This document shows positions 52,833 through 62,045 of a DNA stretch of 64,000 nucleotides, piece after piece. Origin of the DNA: Nitrosopumilus sp. GTDB lineage: Archaea; Thermoproteota; Nitrososphaeria; Nitrososphaerales; Nitrosopumilaceae. Within the stretch, counting starts at the first letter, position 1. Each line of letters starts with the position of its first letter. Position numbers and translations under genes: made by a program. Below the pieces are notes generated by a model. That model was not told the DNA's origin, did not search any database, and saw only the letters and a program-made list of their open reading frames with translations. The stretch covers positions 124,001-188,000 of the forward strand of contig NZ_JAILWM010000001.1 in assembly GCF_025698945.1 (NCBI RefSeq), read 5' to 3'.

Positions 52833-54564
52833 TGCTGAAAAATACCACTCCTCCAATTACAAATCCTTTTGTAATTTTTAGGGAATTATCTAGAGCTTTG
52901 GAATAATCTTCATAAATTCCTGTCCCCATTACTTTTACTTTAGTTTCATTTTCTAATATCTCAAATTTTGCTGAAGAAATATCTGATTCAGATTTTTTGG
53001 CAATATCCAAAAACCAAGACGATAACTTGTCTGCACTTGTAATCAATCCTAATTGATAATACCCATTTCTGTTTCTAGCCTTAACAGGAGCAAAATGTGT
53101 ATCTGAGGTACATATCTCAAGTAACTGATAATCTCTTTTTAAAAAATTATCGATTATTTTCTCTCTTACTCCATTTTCCATATTGTTAGCATCTGCCCAT
53201 CCTAGAAAATATTTTTTATCGTTGATTTTCAAACAAACAATTCCTAGTCCGCCCATTCCAAGATCTTCTGTCCATACATCCATATCATCAGAGTTTGCAT
53301 AACCAAATTCTATTGAGTGACTCTCTTTTGTTATTAGAGTATCCAAACATGATTTTGCTGCCTTTAGCATATCTTCTCCATCTTCTTTAGAAATTTCTTC
53401 ACCCATTGCATTATGGCAATCAACGATCATTGTTCTTGCATAATTTCGATTTTTTGCATACTGCTCAATTTCTGTTTTCATGTAACTTGGAATATCCTCC
53501 ATTCCATGTGGTGAGAGTGATAAAAACAAAAGTGGATTATTTCCAAATAGTAAACCGATAACTCTTGCTTTGTTAATTTGAACCGTTACAGGTTCTGTAC
53601 AGTGAATACCTTCTTCTTTTACCTCGCTATTTTCTAAATTTTTTAAATAATTTTCAACTTCGTTCCTTGATGGCAAATTTAGCGCATGATCTGAAATACT
53701 ATGCATTACCATTGCTGACGATGACAAGTTTTTGTAAATAAGATATGGGATGTTGCTTCCTCCTACTGGATGATATGGTCCTGGATGAATTTCAGGCAAA
53801 ACCATTCTGAACTCTTTTTGTCCATTTGATGATGACAATCTAATTTGTGATGTCGATACTTTAGTTTCATTTGAGCGCTGTTCCATGATCTCTTCAGCAT
53901 CTGTGAAATCATTTCCTTGTGATGCAAGATATGCTTGAATTGTTTTATGTGTACTCTCCATTCCTGGTCTTCCTGCCCTATCTGTAAGATATGACCATAC
54001 GCTTGCAATAATCATAAAGGATATTCCATAACCTAATGATAATGGATCAGAAAGCATTGGAATCCATAAATCTTGAGGAATTAAAACAAAAAACATTGCT
54101 AATGGCTGAACAAAACAGATTGCCCAAGCTTTTCTAAGACTTACTCCAAGCGTTGTAGTGTAAATTCCTATTCTAAAACTTGCAAAGAGAAACATTCCAA
54201 ATGTGATAAAAAACAATGAAGTTTCTTTTGATAATACAATACTTGCTAGTAATCCCATTAGAAGTGTTACAACCCATAACATTATTCCAAAAAGTGATGA
54301 ATGAAGAGACTTTGAGTATTCTTTCTTCTTTGAAAATCTTGTATCTAGTAATTGAGTGATTGCAAGTACTCCGATAATTATTGGAAGTCTATACCATACA
54401 TCTTTTGAGAAAATATTATCTAGATATCCAAAATATGTTGCAAGAAAAATCACTGCTGAAATTGATAATGATCCAACTAGGGAAAAGTAATGTGAAGATG
54501 GATTGATTAGAGTAAGGGAGAACCTGTTATGTATGTTTGAAACATCATCTGAGGCTTTTTCCAT
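52816..54564 (-). CDS. DUF2070 family membrane protein
   Basis: A 582-residue protein. Seven or more N-terminal membrane helices (residues 30-205) precede a large soluble part (about 215-570) with HPGPYHPVGGSNIPY, DCHNAMGEEISKEDG and DTHFAPVKARNRNGYYQLG that may bind metal through histidines. I recognise the archaeal DUF2070 family; function unknown, though a metal-dependent hydrolase activity is plausible. It is followed upstream by sec61beta at seven bases, so both may be in one operon. Confidence 0.82.
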   Translation of the reverse strand: MEKASDDVSNIHNRFSLTLINPSSHYFSLVGSLSISAVIFLATYFGYLDNIFSKDVWYRLPIIIGVLAITQLLDTRFSKKKEYSKSLHSSLFGIMLWVVTLLMGLLASIVLSKETSLFFITFGMFLFASFRIGIYTTTLGVSLRKAWAICFVQPLAMFFVLIPQDLWIPMLSDPLSLGYGISFMIIASVWSYLTDRAGRPGMESTHKTIQAYLASQGNDFTDAEEIMEQRSNETKVSTSQIRLSSSNGQKEFRMVLPEIHPGPYHPVGGSNIPYLIYKNLSSSAMVMHSISDHALNLPSRNEVENYLKNLENSEVKEEGIHCTEPVTVQINKARVIGLLFGNNPLLFLSLSPHGMEDIPSYMKTEIEQYAKNRNYARTMIVDCHNAMGEEISKEDGEDMLKAAKSCLDTLITKESHSIEFGYANSDDMDVWTEDLGMGGLGIVCLKINDKKYFLGWADANNMENGVREKIIDNFLKRDYQLLEICTSDTHFAPVKARNRNGYYQLGLITSADKLSSWFLDIAKKSESDISSAKFEILENETKVKVMGTGIYEDYSKALDNSLKITKGFVIGGVVFFSTSLFL

Positions 54565-54571
54565 TATTTTC

Positions 54572-54739
54572 TCACGTAGCTAGGAATATGTCTATTGCCC
54601 AAGATACTGCAATTAAACCAATAGGGATTGAAATGACTATTCTAGGATCCATCTTGAATCCTTTTGTCTCGTCTTCGAAAAATCTCATGAGACCCCCACT
54701 TGATGCTGGAAGTGGAGCTGATTTCTTTTTACTACTCAT
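54572..54739 (-). CDS. secG: Preprotein translocase subunit Sec61beta (SecG-type, archaeal)
   Basis: A 55-residue protein: MSSKKKSAPLPASSGGLMRF then the family signature near FEDETKGFKMDPRIVISIP and one C-terminal membrane helix IGLIAVSWAIDIFLAT. This is the typical archaeal Sec61beta, the small third subunit of the SecYE translocon. It sits immediately upstream of DUF2070 on the reverse strand. The length and the GLMRFF motif are conclusive enough for the family. Confidence 0.88.
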   Translation of the reverse strand: MSSKKKSAPLPASSGGLMRFFEDETKGFKMDPRIVISIPIGLIAVSWAIDIFLAT

Positions 54740-54860
54740 TACAACTCGACATCAAGGATTTTAACATAAAAACTTTATTCATCTAGAAAAAACAATAAAA
54801 TCTGAATTTTTATGCCTAAGGAATGGATTTCAAACGATCATATGGGATTTTACTTGAAGT

Positions 54861-55187
54861 TTATGTTTTGATTTTTTCTAGAGCCTCTAAAATTGAATTA
54901 ATTGATTTTAGAATTTTTTGTTGTTTTTCATGGTTTTTCTCATTTTCTAATTCTTTAGAAAGAGTCTCTAATTTATTATCCAAAGTTTGCTTTAATGATG
55001 ATTTGAACGATTTTGGTGTTTTTTCAATTGGGATATCTTTTCTCTCGGGTTTTCTACCACAATTAATACATAAAGCAAATCCATCTTTCATTACTCTCAC
55101 TCCTGCACAATATGGGCAAGGTGCACTTAACAAAGTAGCCCCGTTTAGTAGCATTTCAGCTGCCTTTTTGGTTAAATCCTCTGTCAT
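54861..55187 (-). CDS. SSSCA1/p27-type zinc protein
   Basis: A 108-residue protein with the start MTEDLTKKAAEMLLNGATLLSAPCPYCAGV, CINCGRKPE, giving a zinc ribbon matching the Sjogren syndrome/scleroderma autoantigen 1 (p27) family in archaea. A charged coiled coil follows (residues 60-108). The archaeal role is unknown. It is divergent from aif1 by about 100 bases. Confidence 0.8.
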   Translation of the reverse strand: MTEDLTKKAAEMLLNGATLLSAPCPYCAGVRVMKDGFALCINCGRKPERKDIPIEKTPKSFKSSLKQTLDNKLETLSKELENEKNHEKQQKILKSINSILEALEKIKT

Positions 55188-55288
55188 AGTTTTTCATTAG
55201 TTTTCTATTTAAAAAATCCAATTATTTTGAAAATTTTATAATTCAAACAAGGCTTAATAGTGCGAATAATTGAAATTACTTAGAACGA

Positions 55289-55597
55289 ATGGCAGTAATT
55301 TGTAATACTTGTGGTCTTCCAGAAGATTTATGCGCATGTGGTGAACTGGCCAAAGATAGTACCAAAATTATCATTCGATTAGAAACTCGCCGTTTTAAGA
55401 AAAAGGGCACTATGATTGAAGGACTAGATCCCAAATTAAACAATTTAGAAACTGTTGCAAAAGAACTCAAAAACAAGTATGCTTGCGGCGGTACTGCAAA
55501 AGAAGGCTATATCTTTCTACAAGGAGATCATAGGGATACAATTAAAGACACTTTGATTCATTTGGGTTTTCCTGAAGAAAGTATTGAATTACATTAG
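55289..55597 (+). CDS. Translation initiation factor aIF1 (SUI1 family)
   Basis: A 102-residue SUI1 protein: an N-terminal ribbon CNTCGLPEDLCACGE, then KIIIRLETRRFKKKGTMIEGLD and the fold core KNKYACGGTAKEGYIFLQGDH. The factor helps start-codon selection at the 30S P site, together with TBP/TFB-type archaeal systems. The N-terminal cysteine motif and length are typical of the archaeal form. Confidence 0.93.
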   Translation: MAVICNTCGLPEDLCACGELAKDSTKIIIRLETRRFKKKGTMIEGLDPKLNNLETVAKELKNKYACGGTAKEGYIFLQGDHRDTIKDTLIHLGFPEESIELH

Positions 55598-55602
55598 ACA
55601 AA

Positions 55603-56592
55603 TTGCCAAGATCAAATAAACTTCTCCAAGCTTTTGGAATTCCCTATACTGCTTTACTATCTGTGATTTTTGGATTATTATTAGTTTCATTTCCTGTTGG
55701 TATCTTTGTTGTTTTTGAAAGCAACATTGGCGGTGATATCAATTATGAATTTCCTGTAACGCATTTAGCATTATTTGAAAACACTTCTTTGTATGAGGCT
55801 CCTGTTGATCTTAGTCTTGGTGATGCCTTTGTTGTATTGTGGTCCTTTTATGCAATAATTTTCACTATAGCTATACTTGGTCCAAAACAGGGATTTTTCA
55901 AATCTATCTCTCCACTAATCTCTTTTGGAAAATATGATCCTAAATCAAATTATATGATTGGTGTTACAAAATGGATTTCAATTTTAATTCTAATTTCAGC
56001 TTTGATAACTTTCACACAAGAAAAATTTGGAATAGTTACAGTTCCCCCTCTTGGTGAAAATGATCTTGTTCAATTTTTTTATGTCACTCTGGCTCCTTTA
56101 ATTGAAGAAGTTGGATTTCGTTTAATATTGCTTGGAATTCCGTTATTTGCACTTTATTCCAGAAAATCATCTCTAAAATATTTCATCAAATGTTTATGGA
56201 CTCCAAATTCATTGGATATATTTGATTCTAAAAAAGCAATTTTTCTAATTGTATTTGTTGGTATGTTATTTGGATTTTCTCATATTGCATTTGGAGATTC
56301 TTGGAGTGAAGGTAAATTTGCACAAGCAACAGTTGGAGGAATTATTCTGGGTTGGGTATATCTGAAATATGGTTTTGTTGCATCTCTTCTAATACATTGG
56401 GCAACAAATTATTTTGTATTCTCGTATGGGAATTTTCTATCTCAAATTAATTATGTATCCCTTGAAGAAGCATTTTCTCATTCTCTAATGTCCACTTTAG
56501 AAATTTTATTTTTAGCTGCAGGATTATTGTCGATTTCTGTTTTAGTTTTGGCTAGATTTTATTCAAAAAAAGAATCTGCATTAAAGATTTAG
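55603..56592 (+). CDS. CPBP (CAAX/Abi) intramembrane metalloprotease
   Basis: A 329-residue membrane protein from TTG 55603. The family motifs are visible: EExxxR at Glu168, Glu169 and Arg173 in APLIEEVGFR, FGFSHIAFG with a metal-binding histidine near 226, and LLIHWATNYF with another near 266. Eight or so helices. CPBP proteases act on membrane substrates; the substrate is unknown. It is only five bases behind aif1, and its end overlaps that of tfb by twelve bases. Confidence 0.87.
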   Translation: MPRSNKLLQAFGIPYTALLSVIFGLLLVSFPVGIFVVFESNIGGDINYEFPVTHLALFENTSLYEAPVDLSLGDAFVVLWSFYAIIFTIAILGPKQGFFKSISPLISFGKYDPKSNYMIGVTKWISILILISALITFTQEKFGIVTVPPLGENDLVQFFYVTLAPLIEEVGFRLILLGIPLFALYSRKSSLKYFIKCLWTPNSLDIFDSKKAIFLIVFVGMLFGFSHIAFGDSWSEGKFAQATVGGIILGWVYLKYGFVASLLIHWATNYFVFSYGNFLSQINYVSLEEAFSHSLMSTLEILFLAAGLLSISVLVLARFYSKKESALKI

Positions 56593-57504
56593 GGCTACCT
56601 TCAATCCTTTGTATCTATTTCTTATTGTTACCTCAGTTACGCCTGCAGCTTCTGCTACATCTCTTTGTGTTTTATTTTCTCCATTTGTTACACATGCAAC
56701 ATAAAGTGCAGCAGCTGCTAACCCCATTGGATCTTTTCCTGCCGAAATTTTATTTTCTTCAGCAGTTTGTAATATCTGACTTGCTTTACGTTTAGTTTTT
56801 TCTGAAAGGCCTGCTTTACTTGCAATTCTTGAGATACACTTGATTGGGTCAACTACTGGCATCTTCAAATTTAATTCTCTTAATAACAATCTATAACACC
56901 TTGCAATGTCTTTTCGTTTGATATTACTTGCTTGTCCGATATCTTTTAGAGTTCTTGGTGTTTCGGTATCCCGGCATGCAGCATAAAGTGCAGATGCAAT
57001 TAATGCTGAAATGGAACGTCCTCTTACTAGTCCTTTCTCTAGTGCTTTTCTGTAAATGTATGCTGCTTTTTCAATGACTGCATCTCCTACTGCAAGTTTG
57101 TCTTTTAATCTATCGAGCTCACTGAATGCTTGTCTGAAATTTCTATCTACTGGTTCATGAACTTGGCTTCTACTATCCCAAGTTCTTAGTCTCTCAATAG
57201 TACTTTTCATGGATGCAGTTAATGGCTTTCCTGTGGCATCTCTATTTTGAGGATTGATTACAGTTGCTAATCCCATATCATGCATTGCAAGGGATGTTGG
57301 AACTCCTGCTCTACTTTTATTTTCTCCCTCATTTGAAAATGATCTCCATTCAGGACCTGACTCTTCTACCTTATCTGTAATGACAAATCCACATTTGCCA
57401 CAAAAATTCTCTCCTGTATTGGCATCTGTTACTAAAGTTCCTTGTCCACATCTTGGACATTTGTCCTTTGGATTTCCTGTTTTAACCATTTTAATATCTC
57501 CCAA
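56581..57504 (-). CDS. tfb: Transcription initiation factor IIB (TFB)
   Basis: A 307-residue TFB. The N-terminal zinc ribbon is Cys16, Cys19, Cys35, Cys38 (CPRCGQG, CGKCGF). The B-reader/linker follows, RAGVPTSLAMHDMGLAT, then two cyclin repeats: GRSISALIASALYAACRDTETPRTLKDI and AGKDPMGLAAAALYVACVTNGENKTQRDVAEAAGVTEVTIRNRYK. It recruits RNA polymerase to TBP-bound promoters. The ATG at 57504 or 57489 are both possible. Nothing is unusual about the length. Confidence 0.96.
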   Translation of the reverse strand: MGDIKMVKTGNPKDKCPRCGQGTLVTDANTGENFCGKCGFVITDKVEESGPEWRSFSNEGENKSRAGVPTSLAMHDMGLATVINPQNRDATGKPLTASMKSTIERLRTWDSRSQVHEPVDRNFRQAFSELDRLKDKLAVGDAVIEKAAYIYRKALEKGLVRGRSISALIASALYAACRDTETPRTLKDIGQASNIKRKDIARCYRLLLRELNLKMPVVDPIKCISRIASKAGLSEKTKRKASQILQTAEENKISAGKDPMGLAAAALYVACVTNGENKTQRDVAEAAGVTEVTIRNRYKGLKVALNL

Positions 57505-57650
57505 AACCTTTTATGATGATATTTAACATTTTCTAATTCATCATTTATAAGTCTGTTGCTGATCGAAACTGCCAATTTTATGAGAAATCATTTTTTGTCA
57601 AATTTTAAGATGTATTTTTTGTTTATATGATGATATGATGTTAAGTGATT

Positions 57651-57854
57651 ATGGCTGATCAAACCATTATACGTGGTGGGATTAGTTTGATCTTTTTTGC
57701 TGGGATTCTGATGATTTTAAAAGATGCATCTCAGATTATTTCTGATTATCTTCATGTCAATCTTGACTCATTTTACATCATGTTGTGGGTAGCTGTTTTT
57801 TGCGGTGTTGTATTGATCCTTATTGGCACAAGATCTAGAGAAAAATTCAGATAA
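57651..57854 (+). CDS. Two-span small membrane protein
   Basis: A 67-residue protein from the ATG at 57651 (a GTG at 57645 is in frame). Helices at about 10-26 and 38-58, a glycine-aspartate rich loop and a short basic end (GTRSREKFR). No family recognised. It is divergent from tfb with about 146 bases between. Confidence 0.55.
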   Translation: MADQTIIRGGISLIFFAGILMILKDASQIISDYLHVNLDSFYIMLWVAVFCGVVLILIGTRSREKFR

Positions 57855-57932
57855 CTCCTGTCAAACATTCTTGAATCTGTTAATCTTTAAGAAATAAAAT
57901 CAAAAATTTGATTATTTAAAATATATCTATTT

Positions 57933-58565
57933 TTACTCTAAAATTTTCTTGATTTTCTCAGCAATGTGTGGTTTTTCATTTTGTTCTAAAAGAAATTTCA
58001 AATCTTCCACATTATCTACATCCCACATAACTCTCTTGACAAAAACCATTGCAACATTTAGTGTGTGCTCTTTTGCTGTATTCATATGAATTTTGTAACT
58101 ATCTTCATCATAATGTGTTTTCATCAAATCTATTGGCATTCTTACTAATGCATTAGTTCCATCAAATCTTCTTGATGGCACAATAATTGCAAAATTTGGA
58201 TGTGTTTTGTATTGAAGCATAAAATCAATGTCTTGTGTTTTGATATATGGGATGTCTTGAGGAAACACAATTGATGCATCAAATCCATTTTTTAAAAGGT
58301 ATTTGTCTGCTAATGCAATAGCACCATTTACACTCTCTTCATTTTCATCAATTATCACTGTAGCTTTGAATTTCTCTGCAATTTGAATTACCTTCTCTTC
58401 TTTTGTCACTAGAATGATTTTATCTATTTGTGGTGATATTGACACTGTATGTAAAATCTCTTCTAACATTACTTTGCATAATTCTTCTATTTTTTGTGGA
58501 GATAAATCTAAACGTGTTTTTGCTTTAGAGAAAGTCTTTACAGGAATAATTACTGCTATTTTCAA
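57933..58565 (-). CDS. cofC: 2-phospho-L-lactate guanylyltransferase (CofC)
   Basis: A 210-residue nucleotidyltransferase: MKIAVIIPVKTFSKAKTRLD with the GTP-binding start, ILVTKEEKV, DEnEESVNGAI-type segment (DENEESVNGAIALAD) and IVFPQDIPYIKTQDID with the metal aspartate. CofC activates 2-phospholactate (or phosphoenolpyruvate in some organisms) with GTP for F420 synthesis. The gene starts one base after cofD, so they form an operon. Confidence 0.93.
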   Translation of the reverse strand: MKIAVIIPVKTFSKAKTRLDLSPQKIEELCKVMLEEILHTVSISPQIDKIILVTKEEKVIQIAEKFKATVIIDENEESVNGAIALADKYLLKNGFDASIVFPQDIPYIKTQDIDFMLQYKTHPNFAIIVPSRRFDGTNALVRMPIDLMKTHYDEDSYKIHMNTAKEHTLNVAMVFVKRVMWDVDNVEDLKFLLEQNEKPHIAEKIKKILE

Positions 58566-58566
58566 A

Positions 58567-59487
58567 TTATACGTGAACTTGTTTTAGTATAAAATTGGCT
58601 AATGCATCTTCAGCAATTTTATTTTTCATGGTAATCTTTGTCTCAAATACTTTCATATCTAAACTCTGAATTTTTTTAATCAACAATCTATCTTTTGTAT
58701 CTACGATGATATTGGAGCATACATCTGAATACATCTTTGCCAAGCCATATGCATTTGATTCTATTCCTGCAGCTTGCATGTATTTTGCAGCAGGACCGCT
58801 AATTGCATTGTCTCCAATTAATGGACTGACTGCTACAACTTTTTTCTTTATTTTAGATAATTCCTTTCTTATTCCTTTTATTTGTAACATGGGACCAATT
58901 GATGTTAATGGATTCCCAGGAGCTAAAATTATCATATCTGCATCATGTATTGCATTAACTGCTTCTGGATTTGGACGAGCTTTATCTGCACCAATATACT
59001 GAATTCCTTCCACAGGATCTTTTCCTCTGTGTTTTACCCAGTATTCTTGTAAATGTAGTTCTCCTTTGTCAGTGATGATTCTTGTTTCAATGCTGTTGTC
59101 TGTAACTGGAATAACATTTGCCCTTACAGCAAATTTCTCACACATCCATTTTGTAATGTCACTTAGATTTTTTCCATTCTTTAGCATGTTGGTTCTGATT
59201 AAATGAGTTGCTGCATCTCTATCTCCTACTCTAAACCATGTTTCTTCTCCAAATACTTCCATTTGGCGCAAAAAATTGAATGTGTCTTTTTTAATTCCCC
59301 ATCCTCTTTCTTGATCAAGCAAATCTGCTAGTCCATAAACTATGGTATCAATATCAGGACATACATAGAGTCCGTATAGCCAATAATTATCCCCTACATT
59401 GCTAATGACATTGACTTTGGATTCTTGAGAAACAAAACCTCGAACCAGCTTGACTGATCCTGTTCCACCTGCTAAGACTGTTATCAT
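58567..59487 (-). CDS. cofD: 2-phospho-L-lactate transferase (CofD)
   Basis: A 306-residue CofD: MITVLAGGTGSVKLVRGF nucleotide loop, ISNVGDNYWLYGLYVCPDIDTI with the GDN motif near 31, VTDNSIETRI and APGNPLTSIGPMLQIKGI. It transfers the phospholactyl group to FO, producing F420-0. The four F420 genes of the window lie in two pairs (cofG-cofH and cofC-cofD), 20 kb apart. The gamma-glutamyl ligase CofE is not seen here. Confidence 0.94.
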   Translation of the reverse strand: MITVLAGGTGSVKLVRGFVSQESKVNVISNVGDNYWLYGLYVCPDIDTIVYGLADLLDQERGWGIKKDTFNFLRQMEVFGEETWFRVGDRDAATHLIRTNMLKNGKNLSDITKWMCEKFAVRANVIPVTDNSIETRIITDKGELHLQEYWVKHRGKDPVEGIQYIGADKARPNPEAVNAIHDADMIILAPGNPLTSIGPMLQIKGIRKELSKIKKKVVAVSPLIGDNAISGPAAKYMQAAGIESNAYGLAKMYSDVCSNIIVDTKDRLLIKKIQSLDMKVFETKITMKNKIAEDALANFILKQVHV

Positions 59488-59603
59488 ACCATTTTCCCCT
59501 AAAACTGCAAAGTCTACATTTGATACTACATATTACTTTTTCAAAAAACACCGATCTAATTAATTGGGATAAGTTTATTACCTTAATTTCATGGATTTTA
59601 CTC

Positions 59604-60971
59604 GTGTCTAGGGCTGTAATTCTGACTGTTTTACTTGCTAGCCTCATTGTTGTAGGTACTAGTTCTCCTGCATGGGCTGCTCAATTAGATGCTAGAATTA
59701 ATCCAAATAATGACTCATCACCATTTAAGATGAGTTATCTAAAAACCGTATTTTTAGAATATTCAAATGGTGGAGAATTATTTGATGCATTACGTGACAA
59801 AGAATGGGTAGTATCTGGAACTGCTGATTCATCAGATCCTGGAGTGGTTCAACTCATCAAAAAACTCAATCAAGGTATTAAAGCCGATGGTAGCCAAGCA
59901 AGAATTTCTGATATGACTGTGACTTATAATTTTCATCTTAATGCTAGAAACATAAACACATCTATTGATTATCGAGTAATTTTAGAAGGTACACTGACTG
60001 ATTATGTGATAACTAAAGATTCTCAGAGAACTCTTGTTGATTTGGGATGGAGAGGACTTTCTGCAGATGGTGAAATTATAGTTGATGGAATTGATATTAA
60101 CTTACCCTTAAACATCTTAAGAGAGAAAGAACCAACAGCTTTTGCAATTATTGATACTCCTGAAGCTGAAGATGTATTGAAAAAACCTCTAATTAATGCA
60201 GACTTTATTTTAGCACAGCCATTGACAAACTGGCACTTTTTGTTTGACCCTACTGGAATCAATGTTGATGCTGGAACTTTTGGATTAGATAAAGAAATTT
60301 CAGGATTTGTTGTTTCTAGTTGGACAATGGGTGAGAGTAGTTTGAGAGAAGGAAGACAAGTTGAACGAGTATTTGAAGCAGAGATTAATGCTGATCAGAA
60401 ATATGTAGTACGAAGTGTTCAATCATCTGATCAGGGAAACTTGTATACTATTGGATTTGGTGCATTGGATGTTTTAGATGGTGTTGAAATTGTTGGAGTA
60501 ACTCCAAAACCTCCAGAAGGATATGCCACAACTTCAACAGGTGACTTTCCGATTATGATAGTTTATGGAATGGCTGGAATTGCAGCAATAGCTGGAATCG
60601 CATTCTTCTTTGTTAGTAGCAGATCACTCAAAAATGAAAAAGTTGGACAACAAGGAATTGATCCAAGTAGATTGGTAGGTTATCAGACTAGTGCTTCATC
60701 TGGTGGTTATCAGACAAATAGAGGAGAAGCCCAACTAAAAGATGATACTAGTTATCAGAAAACTCGAAGTGTTTATGAAAATACTGCCCCTCAGGAGACC
60801 GTTACACCCCCTCCAACTGATGCCAATAGAGAAGAAGCAGCATGTGGATGTGCAGCTTCTGCTGAAATGGGCTCTGAATGTGACTGTGCAATGCAAGGCT
60901 CTTGCTTATGTGATGCAACTTGTCAGTGTACTGCTGATCTGTGTAAAGAACAAGCTCATTCGATGAGTTAG
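59604..60971 (+). CDS. Membrane protein with extracytoplasmic domain and nine-cysteine tail
   Basis: A 455-residue protein from the GTG at 59604 (the frame runs on to 59520, but this start gives a clean signal peptide ending in PAWAAQLDA). Residues about 30-300 are an outside beta-rich domain with repeated phrases such as IDINLPLNI and GFVVSSWTMGESSL. A membrane helix follows (GMAGIAAIAGIAFFFVSSRS), then a linker with GYQT-type repeats and a C-terminal tail of about 45 residues with nine cysteines in CxC units (CGC, CDC, CLC, CQC). I do not know a family; the tail could bind copper or zinc. Confidence 0.75.
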   Translation: MSRAVILTVLLASLIVVGTSSPAWAAQLDARINPNNDSSPFKMSYLKTVFLEYSNGGELFDALRDKEWVVSGTADSSDPGVVQLIKKLNQGIKADGSQARISDMTVTYNFHLNARNINTSIDYRVILEGTLTDYVITKDSQRTLVDLGWRGLSADGEIIVDGIDINLPLNILREKEPTAFAIIDTPEAEDVLKKPLINADFILAQPLTNWHFLFDPTGINVDAGTFGLDKEISGFVVSSWTMGESSLREGRQVERVFEAEINADQKYVVRSVQSSDQGNLYTIGFGALDVLDGVEIVGVTPKPPEGYATTSTGDFPIMIVYGMAGIAAIAGIAFFFVSSRSLKNEKVGQQGIDPSRLVGYQTSASSGGYQTNRGEAQLKDDTSYQKTRSVYENTAPQETVTPPPTDANREEAACGCAASAEMGSECDCAMQGSCLCDATCQCTADLCKEQAHSMS

Positions 60972-60992
60972 AAATTTAAAAAATATTAAAAA

Positions 60993-61283
60993 ATTATGTG
61001 TGCTGGGAGTAACCCTCCTTCTGTTTTCACGATATTGCGCTTTGCAGCCTACCTGAACTTAGTACAGGATCTTTGAGTTCTGTTTGGCTTTGCTCCATGT
61101 GGGTCGGCTTTTTTCATTCCTTCAATGGAAACCTCAGGTTTTCACCATCATAGTACGCCATATTGGATTCATTTCTGCTCCGTTGCCAATCATCTCTGAT
61201 TATACATCTCCGTATCACATTTCCTGTATGGAGGGAGGAGTTTCCTCTGCCGTAGCAGCGTGTCGTGCTCCAGCTCACATAAT
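60993..61283 (-). ncRNA. rnpB: RNase P RNA (archaeal)
   Basis: Read on the reverse strand, the segment has the universal RNase P features. CR-I GAGGAAACTCCTCCC is at 61231-61250 and CR-V ACAGAAGGAGGGTTA at 61010-61024. P4 pairs CCTCC with GGAGG and covaries against the bacterial GUCCGGG/CCCGGCUUA pair. CR-IV AGCAAAGCCAAACAG and a perfect terminal P1 stem ATTATGTG/CACATAAT fix both ends. Length about 291 bases. The transcript processes the 5' ends of tRNAs. The likely TATA tract AATATTCAAA (near 61305-61314) overlaps the end of the methyltransferase gene. Confidence 0.88.
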
Positions 61284-61311
61284 TCTAGTAAATGTTAATT
61301 GAATTTGAATA

Positions 61312-61962
61312 TTACTTTGGCTTTGTGCCTATGATAAACAGTGTTCCAAACTCTCGCTTCCACTTCTTTTTACTTGTTGTATCTTTGATATGCTTTGTTT
61401 TAACATTAAAACCTGCCTTTCTAAAAAATTCCTTCCATTCTTTTTCTGAATGCAAATGCATTTGAATCTTCATTATGCCCTTCCATCTTGCAGTTGCTTT
61501 GTTGTCTGAATAAAAATCAGTACCACAATAAAATATTCCTCCCGGTGATAACAGTTTGTGGATTTTCTGCAATGACTTTTCTATAGAATCAACATAGTAT
61601 AATGACTCCATTGAGAAGATATAATCAAATTTACCTGAATACTTCCATGAATCGATGTCTGTATGAATATATCTCTCCTTGTTACTTGTGATTTTCTTTT
61701 TTGCTTGAATGATCATCTTTTTACTTTTATCAATTCCAATTGCTTTTTTACAATTTGTCTTTTCTGAAATCTTTCTTACTACCCAGCCATTACCACAACC
61801 AAAATCTAAGAATGTAAATGGTTTATCAAATGAAATTTTATCTAAAAATCTGGAGACGTTTTTTCCATGTTCAATCTCCATTATTTCTGCTCTGCCATTT
61901 TGGGCCCATTTATCAAAAGTTTTTCTAACCCCGTCAATTTTTTGTTGTTTTTTGTTTTGCAA
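61312..61962 (-). CDS. Class I SAM-dependent methyltransferase
   Basis: A 216-residue methyltransferase. Motif I FLDFGCGNGW is at 51-60, the acidic loop KKAIGIDKSK at about 75, motif II-like IHTDIDSWKYSGKFDYIFSM and LLSPGGIFYCG. The N-terminus is very basic (QNKKQQKIDGVRK). Similar proteins methylate small molecules or lipid precursors; the substrate is unknown. The end lies 28 bases before the 5' end of rnpB on the same strand. Confidence 0.85.
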   Translation of the reverse strand: MQNKKQQKIDGVRKTFDKWAQNGRAEIMEIEHGKNVSRFLDKISFDKPFTFLDFGCGNGWVVRKISEKTNCKKAIGIDKSKKMIIQAKKKITSNKERYIHTDIDSWKYSGKFDYIFSMESLYYVDSIEKSLQKIHKLLSPGGIFYCGTDFYSDNKATARWKGIMKIQMHLHSEKEWKEFFRKAGFNVKTKHIKDTTSKKKWKREFGTLFIIGTKPK

Positions 61963-62045
61963 TTTAATAACCTCACTGATCTTTTGTATGAACGACTTCT
62001 ACGTTCTGCTTATATCTATTTTTGATTTACTCTCATTGAATAAAA

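Noticed and set aside
61084-61302. 72-residue open frame on the forward strand
   Set aside because: It lies across the RNase P RNA and has no recognisable protein pattern; the RNA structure explains the sequence.
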